NCBI RefSeq assembly: GCF_003837805.1
Contig: NZ_RQIT01000006.1
Coordinates: 1 to 64,000, forward strand
Origin: Bradyrhizobium sp. RP6
Lineage (GTDB): Bacteria > Pseudomonadota > Alphaproteobacteria > Rhizobiales > Xanthobacteraceae
Reading direction: 5' to 3'
DNA length: 64,000 bases
Shown: piece by piece, positions 54,742 to 64,000 of the stretch
How the letters are laid out: each line of letters opens with the position of its first letter
Numbering within the stretch: the first letter of the stretch is position 1
Notes under the pieces: model-generated
Told to the model about the DNA's origin: nothing
The model's database searches: none
The model's input: only the letters and a program-made list of their open reading frames with translations
Program-made: the position numbers and the translations under genes

Positions 54742-54955
54742 CCCCTCTGTTCGCGCGTCCTGGAAGCCGTCCCCGGGCGTAGCCCGTCGAGACCTTCTTC
54801 CGGAGCCCGTCGAGCTGGGCCTCGAGAAAGTCGTTGGCCACGATGAGCGCCTTCACCGCCTCTCGGGCATCGCCGCCGCAGGTCGTGATCGCCTGGTCGG
54901 CGGCCGCTTCCAGGTCTCGGACGATGGGCTCTGTCTGGTCGGAGGCAGCTTTCAT
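54725..54955 (-). CDS. Small hypothetical protein, 76 residues
   Basis: A helical, acidic protein (MKAASDQTEPIVRDLEAAAD, then VKALIVANDFLEAQLDGLRKK). It is the first gene of the small-ORF cluster and seems conserved in rhizobia as far as I recall. Function unknown. Confidence 0.6.
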   Translation of the reverse strand: MKAASDQTEPIVRDLEAAADQAITTCGGDAREAVKALIVANDFLEAQLDGLRKKVSTGYARGRLPGRANRGGDPND

Positions 54956-55123
54956 TCAATTATGTTCCTGTTTCGTTCTAAAGGAGACAAGAGGCCCTCT
55001 CCCGAACTCCCATGGCGCGGCAGTCGACGCCGGATGAATCTCGGGGATGGCGACTGGCGTGTCGGAACCAGCCACCCTCGTTCGTCTTGAATCCAGGCCG
55101 CCTCGAACCGGAGTTCTGCGTAC

Positions 55124-56053
55124 ATGGCCCCCCGAGCCAACTGGAAAGGCTTCCTGCGTCTGTCCCTCGTCACTTGTCCCGTGGCGCTCTATCCGGCCAC
55201 GTCCGAGTCCGAGAAGATCTCGTTCAACCAGCTGAACCGGCAGACCGGCCACCGGATCAAGTACCTCAAGGTCGATGCCGACACCGGCGACGAGGTGCCG
55301 AACGAGGACATCGTCAAGGGCTACCAGCTCGAGAAGGACCAGTTCATCGAGGTGACGAAGGACGAGCTCGAGGAGATCGCGCCGGAGTCGACGCGCACCA
55401 TCGAGATCGACGAGTTCGTCGACAGGTCCGACATCGACCCACGCTACCTGATCCGGTCCTATTACCTGCGTCCGGACGGCAAGGTCGGCCACGACGCCTT
55501 CGCCGTGATCCGGGAGACCATCCGCGAGATGGACAAGGTCGCCATCGGGCGGGTCGTGCTGACCAACCGCGAGCACATCATCGCGCTGGAGCCGATGGAC
55601 AAGGGCCTCGTTGGCACGCTGCTCCGCTACCCGTACGAGGTGCGCAGCGAGGCTGAGTATTTCGACGAGATCCAGGACGTGAAGGTCACGAAGGACATGC
55701 TGGACCTCGCCAAGCACATCGTGAATCAGAAAGCGGGTCGCTTCGATCCTGAGAAATTCGAGGATCACTACGAGAGTGCGCTCGTCGAACTCATCAACCA
55801 GAAACGCGCCGGCAAGGTCATCCGTCCGAAAGAGCGGCCGAAGGGCGAGAACGTCGTCGATCTGATGGACGCGTTGCGCAAGAGCGTGGGCGGCGCTACG
55901 GCGGAGACGGCGGCGCAGAAGAGGCCCGCCAAGAAGCCTAAGAAGGCGTCGGGCGGTCAGAAGGAAATGCTGATGTCGATCGCCGGCAAGAAGCCGGCGA
56001 AGGAGGCCGCCGCGAAGAAGCAGGCGGCTGGGGTGCGGCGGAAATCGGCGTAG
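55124..56053 (+). CDS. ku: Ku DNA end-binding protein
   Basis: A protein of 309 residues with a complete bacterial Ku core: WKGFLRLSLVTCPVALYPAT at the start, then NRQTGHRIKY and DPRYLIRSYYL, plus a Lys/Ala-rich basic tail from residue 255. Ku binds double-strand ends and recruits the ligase LigD for end joining. No ligD is in this window. Rhizobia often have several Ku copies; this one is carried by the transposon. Confidence 0.93.
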   Translation: MAPRANWKGFLRLSLVTCPVALYPATSESEKISFNQLNRQTGHRIKYLKVDADTGDEVPNEDIVKGYQLEKDQFIEVTKDELEEIAPESTRTIEIDEFVDRSDIDPRYLIRSYYLRPDGKVGHDAFAVIRETIREMDKVAIGRVVLTNREHIIALEPMDKGLVGTLLRYPYEVRSEAEYFDEIQDVKVTKDMLDLAKHIVNQKAGRFDPEKFEDHYESALVELINQKRAGKVIRPKERPKGENVVDLMDALRKSVGGATAETAAQKRPAKKPKKASGGQKEMLMSIAGKKPAKEAAAKKQAAGVRRKSA

Positions 56054-56175
56054 AACGCGGGCTCGCTCCGCCGGCCGCTCTCTTTTGATCGAACGCGCAG
56101 ATCCGACGGTTCCGTTGATCTTCTGTGCGATATGTTCAATAGTTCGCCCAGACCAAGGAAGCAGCGGGGCTGGCC

Positions 56176-57119
56176 GTGGCCGAACTAGGATTGCCCGAGA
56201 CGCAATATGCGCAGAGCGGCGATTTTAGCATCGCCTACCAGGTAATGGGTAACGGGCCGATCCGGGTAATGGAGCGTTTTTGGGGAACGTCTTCGCGAGT
56301 GATGCCTCGAATCCGGAGGCTGTCGCGCGCATCGCCAAGTTCGAGAAGCTGGCGAGCAGTCCGGGCGCCATCAAGGCCTACATCATCTCGAACCGCCGGA
56401 TAGACGTCACCGGCATTCTTCCGTGCGTCCGGGCCCCCACGCTGGTACTGCACAGGGCGACTGACAAGCAGGTGCCGGTCGCCCTGGGCCGACGCATGGC
56501 GGAGGAAATCCCCGGTGCGAAGTACATCGAATATCCGACCGGAGATCACGCGTTTTGGACCGGAGATAACGAGACGGTGGTCGGCGATATCGAGGAGTTC
56601 ATCACGGGGCATCGTGATGCCGGAGACACTGACCTGGATCGGATTCTCGCAACCGTCATGTTCACGGACATCGTCGATTCCACGCGACAGGCCGCCGAGA
56701 TCGGCGACCAGCGGTGGCGGAGCCGTTTGGATCAGCACGACGAGCTCGCGCGTCAATTCATTGAGCGGCACCGAGGCAATCTGGTCAAGACCACCGGTGA
56801 TGGCGTGCTCGCGACCTTCGACGGGCCGGGCCGGGCCATCCGCTGCGCCCTGTCGTTCAGCAATGCTGCGCGCCAGATCGGTTTGCCGGTGCGGGCTGGT
56901 CTGCATACCGGAGAGATCGAGGTGCGGGGGAGTGACATCGGCGGCATCGCGGTTCATGCCGCGGCCCGCGTCATGTCGCAATCCGGGCCTGACGAGGTTC
57001 TGGTCTCGCGTGTGGTGACCGATCTCGTCGCCAGCGCCGGGCTGCGCTTCAGCGAGCGCGGTTCATATGAGCTCAAGGGATTGCCGGGCAGGTGGGACTT
57101 GTTCGCGGCCAACGGCTAG
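56176..57119 (+). pseudogene. Alpha/beta hydrolase-adenylate cyclase fusion, internally deleted
   Basis: An N-terminal piece (MAELGLPETQYAQSGDFSIA) is in one frame. The remainder, from the end of an alpha/beta hydrolase domain (PTLVLHRATDKQVPVALG, GDHAFW) through a class III cyclase domain (ATVMFTDIVDSTRQAAEIGD, TTGDGVLATFDGPGRA), is in another frame. Most of the hydrolase domain is missing between them. The cyclase part is open from 56280 and could still be made as a 279-residue protein, but the gene as a whole looks broken by a deletion. Confidence 0.7.
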
Positions 57120-57190
57120 GCTCGGAAGAGGATTGCCGTCCCGATCTTGTAGGCAAATTGCGCTCGTCTCCTGGCTCGCGGTCGCGCCCT

Positions 57191-57469
57191 TCAGCAGTCC
57201 AGCTCGTCTCCGGATCGGCACTCGGGGCAGGTGTCACCGATCGAATCCAGCACATCCCGGATCTCAGCGACGGCCCCATCTGGTGAGACGTCCGGCGGTG
57301 GGTCCCGACGGGCGATGCTAAGGGCTCGTTCGCGGGCGTGCGGGTCGGCTCGGTCCCGCATCCAACCGTGCTCCTCGCATTGGCGGATGGCGCCCGCCTC
57401 TTGCAGCACCGAGATGGCCCAGCCGCGCAGCGTCCGGAACGCGGGTCGCCTTTCCTTCAACATTAGCAT
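57191..57469 (-). CDS. Small hypothetical protein, 92 residues
   Basis: Contains WAISVLQEAGAIRQCEEHGW and RADPHARERALSIARRDPPP, ending in a Cys pair (CPEC). This pattern recurs in rhizobial small proteins. A zinc-binding role of the terminal Cys residues is possible. Confidence 0.6.
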   Translation of the reverse strand: MLMLKERRPAFRTLRGWAISVLQEAGAIRQCEEHGWMRDRADPHARERALSIARRDPPPDVSPDGAVAEIRDVLDSIGDTCPECRSGDELDC

Positions 57470-57596
57470 CGCAATAGCTCCTGCCGAGGCGAATCCTTCC
57501 GCCGCCTCGTCGTTCCCGGCGATTAGCGCGGGCCAGGGATTCGCAATTGGGGGACCAAGTCTTGTCCACGTGTTCCGCCCCTGTGCACAAGGTCAA

Positions 57597-58325
57597 TCAG
57601 GCGGCCAAAGCGGGATCTTCTTTGTCGCCTGTCGCCACGATCTTCAGCGCTCCGTCAGGGAGTGGACGCTGCAGGGCCTTGGCCTCGTCCCACGGGGCGC
57701 GCATCCAGACGTCGTATTCCTCCGTCATAGTGAGGATCACCGGCATGGCTTTCGGGTGGACCCGCTTCACCTCCTCATTGGGCTCGCACGTCAGAAAGCC
57801 GAAGACGTCCGCGGTGATCTCGCCTTCCTTCGCCTTGCGGACGCTGGTCCATTTCGTCCAGAGGCCTGCGAACGCGACCAGGGGGCGGCCTTCATCGGGA
57901 GCGAACCAGACCGGCACCTTCTTGCCGTCAATGGTGTCGTACTCCGAGAACGAGGTGAATGGCACCAAGCAGCGGTGCTCCGGCCCAAGCCAGCGCTTCC
58001 AATGCGCGCTGCTGACGTTGCGGATATTGGTGGTGCCGCCGTCCGGCTCCATCCGGAGCAGCTCCTTGAAGGCTACTGTCTTGCCCTTGGCCTCCAGCTT
58101 TTCGGCCCGCTTCTTAGTGGCGTCCAATAGAGCTTTCGAGGAGGATGGCATGCCCCACCGCGCCATGACGATTTCGCGGCCGTCGGCGACATTGCGTACG
58201 ATCGGCGCGGGATAGTCCGGGAAGATGCCCGGCAGCGATGGCAGGTTGCCGACCTGGCTGTTCAGCGCGCCAAATAGGCGCCGGATCGCGTCGACGTTCT
58301 TGGTCATCGAGTAGAGATTGCACAT
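57597..58325 (-). CDS. HMCES/YedK-like SOS response-associated peptidase
   Basis: A protein of 242 residues starting [10 protein letters not shown], so Cys2 is in place for the thiazolidine crosslink with abasic DNA. Further family marks are [11 protein letters not shown] and the late His in [11 protein letters not shown]. It protects abasic sites in single-stranded DNA. With Ku and the neighbouring putative nuclease it gives this end of the transposon a DNA-repair flavour. Confidence 0.88.
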   Translation of the reverse strand: MCNLYSMTKNVDAIRRLFGALNSQVGNLPSLPGIFPDYPAPIVRNVADGREIVMARWGMPSSSKALLDATKKRAEKLEAKGKTVAFKELLRMEPDGGTTNIRNVSSAHWKRWLGPEHRCLVPFTSFSEYDTIDGKKVPVWFAPDEGRPLVAFAGLWTKWTSVRKAKEGEITADVFGFLTCEPNEEVKRVHPKAMPVILTMTEEYDVWMRAPWDEAKALQRPLPDGALKIVATGDKEDPALAA

Positions 58326-58380
58326 CAGCCGGTCCTGCTCGGTCGCATCCAGGCGGCAACGGGGCGAGTATCACGCGCCA

Positions 58381-59220
58381 TCAAGTGCCGTTCACCTTAA
58401 TGGTGGGCCTTTCGGCGTCCGAGACGCGAGCCACGAATGAATTTTCACCCCTCGCCCAAAGGTCGATAATTCCGGGATCTTTCCTGATGGCTGCGACCGT
58501 TGAAATGAGATCGACATCATCATGCTGAAGGCCAAGATCCTTGAGCATGCCGTTCACGCCACCACGCACTGCGCATCCCATGATCTGCGGCATTCCGTGA
58601 GACACGGGTCTTACCTCTCCATTGCCGTGGACTGCCGAATCGAAAGCAGCCTTACAGTTCGCTGCATCAGGAGCAAAATAGCTGCGGCACGCCAGTGGGC
58701 GCACCTCATAAATTGAGCAGCTTCCGGTCGCATCGAGCAGCGGACAAGGCTTGCCCGTTTTGGCCCGCGCAAGGTCATCTAGGTTGGCCATCTCCTCCGC
58801 GCATTGGTCGAGGATGTCACCTTGCTTGTTTCCCGAGAGGCCCATCTCAACGGCAATCAAAATGGCTTCAGCTATGGAAACTTCGACGTTCTGATGGCAG
58901 CAGAATGAGCAGCCTTGGCGACAAGCGATTTGAAGAGAACTTGCGATGTCGCCGTTGAGAGAATCCGCTTGCCCGTATGCGCGATGCTTTGTTAAGCCGA
59001 GGATTGCGTTGACCTTTCCGTCGGGGTCCTGCGCTATCAATCTGCGGGCGACTTCAACCAGATCCATCCGGACGCGACCGGCGGTGATGAGCGCCGTCCG
59101 GATGACATTCTGATCACCGTCCAGCGGAAACATGGCTGGTACCGGCACGCCGATATCTTGCATAAGCGCTGCAGCGGCTTTGTCAGATTTTGCGGCCTTT
59201 CGCCGCTTCGCCTCACCCAT
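58381..59220 (-). CDS. YkgJ-like cysteine-cluster protein
   Basis: A protein of 279 residues starting MGEAKRRKAAK. The Cys cluster CRQGCSFCCHQNVE, with later CPLL, CSIYEVRPLACRSYF and a final Cys, is that of the YkgJ (zinc or iron-sulfur binding) family. The biochemical role of this family is unclear. It lies 90 nt downstream of the 305-residue gene on the same strand. Confidence 0.78.
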   Translation of the reverse strand: MGEAKRRKAAKSDKAAAALMQDIGVPVPAMFPLDGDQNVIRTALITAGRVRMDLVEVARRLIAQDPDGKVNAILGLTKHRAYGQADSLNGDIASSLQIACRQGCSFCCHQNVEVSIAEAILIAVEMGLSGNKQGDILDQCAEEMANLDDLARAKTGKPCPLLDATGSCSIYEVRPLACRSYFAPDAANCKAAFDSAVHGNGEVRPVSHGMPQIMGCAVRGGVNGMLKDLGLQHDDVDLISTVAAIRKDPGIIDLWARGENSFVARVSDAERPTIKVNGT

Positions 59221-59310
59221 TCCAACCTCCGAGTTTCGTCAATAAGCACAGGCGAGCCCGTGTCACAGTCGACTAGCGCCTTAGTGTGGCCCCGGGTCAG
59301 GATCATCAGG

Positions 59311-60228
59311 TCACGGATTTTCTGGTCCTGCGAGAACATCTGTCGCTGTCCATCGACCATCCGCTTCGACAGCCACATATTCTCTGTCCCACACTCCCCA
59401 TTTCTGAGGCATCGCGATCTCGGCTCTAGGATTGTGGACCAGGGTCAAAGGGCGCTGGTCGCGAGACATGTTTCCAATGCTAACACGTGACCAAATTATT
59501 CCTGAGATATGTCCGAAGGGGCCGTCAAGAAAGGCTGTGCGCGGGATCGGGTCGCCCTCACGGGCGATCTCGAGCGAAGTCTCAAATCCCTGACCGACTT
59601 GCTCGCCGGTCGCTCTATCAATCGAGACGTATTCCGCGCCGATCGGGAATACAGATGAAAGAACGAGCGGAAGCCGATTATCCTGAATTTGGACGCCAAA
59701 TCTGCCGCCACCGATGGCAACCATCCGGACATCATCTTTGCCGATCACGCCCTCTTTAAGATATCGCGTGATGACGTTGCTCTTCGTCCAAAGCGCGCTG
59801 GTGATGCGCAGCTGTGCCTGTCGAACTGGAACAGGGGCAAAGCCTCCACCTTCATTGAGAGGCTTCAGCTCAGTTACGCGATCAGGGCCTGGTACGCCCC
59901 GATCAGGCGCAATCGCTTCGATCCAGAGTTTTTTGCCACCTTCGAGCACGCAGATGTCAGGTTGGCCGCCTCTCAGCAACCGCTCGCTTGTCGGGAGGAG
60001 CTGTTTCCCAGCTTTCAGTAGCGAGCAGCCGATGTACATCTCCCAAAAGCGGCCGTCCGGATCCCGAGCAAATCCGTCCTTGAAATCGGGATCAGCGTAG
60101 GGGGCGTAAGTCGTCCAAAGTTCGTCTATTTGGGAAACGAGTTCCTTTTCAGCGGCAAACTCCGCACGGCATAGGTTCTTGTACCCCAGATGAAGGTTTT
60201 CCCCGTCAACATCAAACAAAGTGGCCAT
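59311..60228 (-). CDS. Hypothetical protein, possible nuclease-like fold
   Basis: A protein of 305 residues. RFWEMYIGCSLLKAGKQLL followed by GQPDICVLEGGKKLWIEAIA recalls a restriction-endonuclease-like core (Glu, Asp, Glu), but the usual Lys after the last Glu is replaced, so activity is uncertain. The rest of the protein is unfamiliar. It is the last gene before the right transposon end. Confidence 0.52.
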   Translation of the reverse strand: MATLFDVDGENLHLGYKNLCRAEFAAEKELVSQIDELWTTYAPYADPDFKDGFARDPDGRFWEMYIGCSLLKAGKQLLPTSERLLRGGQPDICVLEGGKKLWIEAIAPDRGVPGPDRVTELKPLNEGGGFAPVPVRQAQLRITSALWTKSNVITRYLKEGVIGKDDVRMVAIGGGRFGVQIQDNRLPLVLSSVFPIGAEYVSIDRATGEQVGQGFETSLEIAREGDPIPRTAFLDGPFGHISGIIWSRVSIGNMSRDQRPLTLVHNPRAEIAMPQKWGVWDREYVAVEADGRWTATDVLAGPENP

Positions 60229-60367
60229 TCTGTTGATCCGCTGAAGGCGTAACGCCGCGCGACCCCGACGCCGCTAGGTAAACGAATTGCTTAAAATGCA
60301 AAGGCGCGGTCAACTATAAGACGCGCCAAGTTCACGTACCTCGATCTATCTCAGGTAGCAAGCCGGT

Positions 60368-60436
60368 GAGTCAGGGTTGTGCGTTATTTGAGTCAGACAA
60401 ATGCGTTGTAGAGTCAGTGAAATGCGTTACCCGACA
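60368..60436 (-). repeat. Right transposon end with three putative TnsB sites
   Basis: Read on the minus strand from 60436 inward, three units follow one another closely: AACGCA starting at 60428, 60407 and 60386, each followed 13 nt later by GACTC. They are inverted relative to the left array. The compact spacing of 21 nt resembles the densely packed right end of Tn7. Confidence 0.88.
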
Positions 60437-60441
60437 GAAGC
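60437..60441. repeat. Target site duplication, right copy (gaagc)
   Basis: The 5 bp immediately after the ACA of the right transposon end. They are identical to 173-177, and 8 bp separate them from the gyrB stop codon at 60450-60452. Confidence 0.92.
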
Positions 60442-60449
60442 CAACCGCC

Positions 60450-63210
<2,761 letters not shown>

Positions 63211-64000
63211 TCAGTACATCTGAAGCGGGAGCACGTCTCCGCCTGGCCCCACCAGGAGGCCCCAGGCCTCGCCGGCCGCAACGGTCAGCGCTTCGGTGCG
63301 GGCCCGGCGTCCGGGCAGGCGCAGCGCGTAAAGGTACTTGCCGGGCGGCAGGTCGAGCATCGGGCCCTTCGGCGATTGCGGGCCGCCGGCGCCGGCCGCG
63401 ATCTTCACCGTCTGCTTGTTGATCGTCAGCGAGGCCTCGTTCGGTCCCATATTTCCGAGCATAAGCCGCGCCTGGCCTGCTTTCGGCACGATGTCGGCCT
63501 TGGCCGCGGCATCCGAATTCTTCTGCGCCAGATTGACCGTGGTCTCGCCCTTGGCGCGACCGAGCTTGAGCACGGCCGGGCCTTGCGGCGAGGTGAAGTC
63601 GATCTGTGCGCGTTCTGCGGACACGGTCGCGCCATCGGTCTTCTCCTGCCAGCCGAGCTTGGACAGCTCCGCACGGTAGAAGGCGAGGACGTCGCCGAGC
63701 GGGGCGGGAATGCTGGCCGCCAACTCGCGGCGGAACGGCATCTCGCTGCCCGGCATCTTGGTGGTGGCCAGCGATTTCGACGAACGCTGCGTCGGCACCG
63801 GCAGTGGGGAGTCAGGATCGGGCTTGAGCGGCTCGGAGGATCTGGCCTGCAGCTCCGCGCTCGCCGCTGGCCTGGCCGCTTCCGTCACCAGGCCAGATCC
63901 GTCGGCGCGGACCTTCACCTTCGGGCCCATCTGCATCACGGTCATCGAGATCGACTTGCCGCCCCTGGAGAATGCCATCACCGCCATGTTGGGCTGGTTG
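63211..64000 (-). CDS. Hypothetical protein, 5' end outside the window
   Basis: The frame is open to the right edge, so the start codon is uncertain. At least 258 residues are inside. The N-terminal part is low-complexity (Pro, Ser, Lys). The later part has a repeated beta pattern (FYRAELSKLGWQEKTDGATV, then a strand-rich PGKYLYALRLPG). I know of no function. Confidence 0.6.
   Translation of the reverse strand, partial: NQPNMAVMAFSRGGKSISMTVMQMGPKVKVRADGSGLVTEAARPAASAELQARSSEPLKPDPDSPLPVPTQRSSKSLATTKMPGSEMPFRRELAASIPAPLGDVLAFYRAELSKLGWQEKTDGATVSAERAQIDFTSPQGPAVLKLGRAKGETTVNLAQKNSDAAAKADIVPKAGQARLMLGNMGPNEASLTINKQTVKIAAGAGGPQSPKGPMLDLPPGKYLYALRLPGRRARTEALTVAAGEAWGLLVGPGGDVLPLQMY

Larger units (their letters stand above)
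178..60436. mobile_element. Tn7-like transposon, 60.3 kb, inserted at the 3' end of gyrB
   Basis: The left boundary starts TGTC at 178 and the right boundary ends GACA at 60436. The 5 bp on each side are identical (gaagc), as expected for the 5-bp duplication made by Tn7-family transposition. Both ends carry inverted arrays of the unit AACGCA-N7-GACTC, which I read as TnsB binding sites. The element encodes TnsA, TnsB, TnsC and two TniQ proteins. It lies 8 bp beyond the gyrB stop codon, so the 3' end of gyrB is the likely attachment site. In Tn7 the tns operon is next to the right end; here about 42 kb of cargo separates tnsA from that end, and about 11 kb lies on the other side. The boundaries are read directly; site recognition by a TniQ protein is inferred. 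Confidence 0.93.

Overview
The window looks like a chromosomal segment of an alphaproteobacterium of the Bradyrhizobium type: high GC, a Bradyrhizobium-like GyrB at the right side, Ku, and several small ORFs of a style common in rhizobial genomes. This assignment is an inference from protein resemblance, not from a search.

The main result is that almost the whole window is one Tn7-like transposon, positions 178 to 60436 (60,259 bp). The left end begins TGT and the right end finishes ACA. Both are flanked by the same 5-bp sequence, gaagc (173-177 and 60437-60441). Both ends carry inverted arrays of one binding-site unit, AACGCA-N7-GACTC: four on the left spread over 146 bp, three on the right packed into 69 bp. 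The element sits 8 bp past the gyrB stop codon, which suggests an attachment site at the 3' end of gyrB. Its core operon is tnsA-tnsB-tnsC-tniQ-tniQ (18235 down to 11061), unusually placed inside the element with cargo on both sides.

Left cargo (1.2-10.6 kb): a membrane caspase-like protease with a HEAT-like tail and a small membrane partner; a lower-GC RiPP cluster with a short precursor, an HExxH peptide hydroxylase and a graspetide-type ATP-grasp ligase, with a GSCFA protein facing away; and an operon with a free-standing protease propeptide, an S8 protease and a Cys-rich small protein.

Directly upstream of tnsA (18.4-22 kb) are a soluble FtsH-like AAA+/M41 protease and two related small proteins that look like degenerate TnsA. 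Next come a TM0106-type nuclease and a SNF2 helicase with a tail of tandem Cys repeats (22.8-28 kb), then assorted small, membrane and hypothetical genes (28-35 kb).

A DUF499-DUF3780-DUF1156-PLD/helicase module of known anti-phage type, preceded by a ribbon-helix-helix gene, fills 35.6-45.4 kb. From 46.1 to 52.8 kb lies the most system-like unit: a sigma-like protein, a small partner and an ImmA/IrrE protease, divergent from a metallo-beta-lactamase-fold protein, a triple E2-E1-JAB protein and a patatin-like lipase. A 94-bp palindrome lies between the two arms. This resembles the ubiquitin-like ancillary part and lipase effector of CBASS, but with no CD-NTase in the window.

The right part (53-60 kb) holds rhizobial small ORFs, several pseudogenes, and the DNA-repair genes Ku and an HMCES-type protein, plus a YkgJ-like protein and a possible nuclease. 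Outside the element are 177 bp of left flank, gyrB, and a partial hypothetical gene at the right edge.
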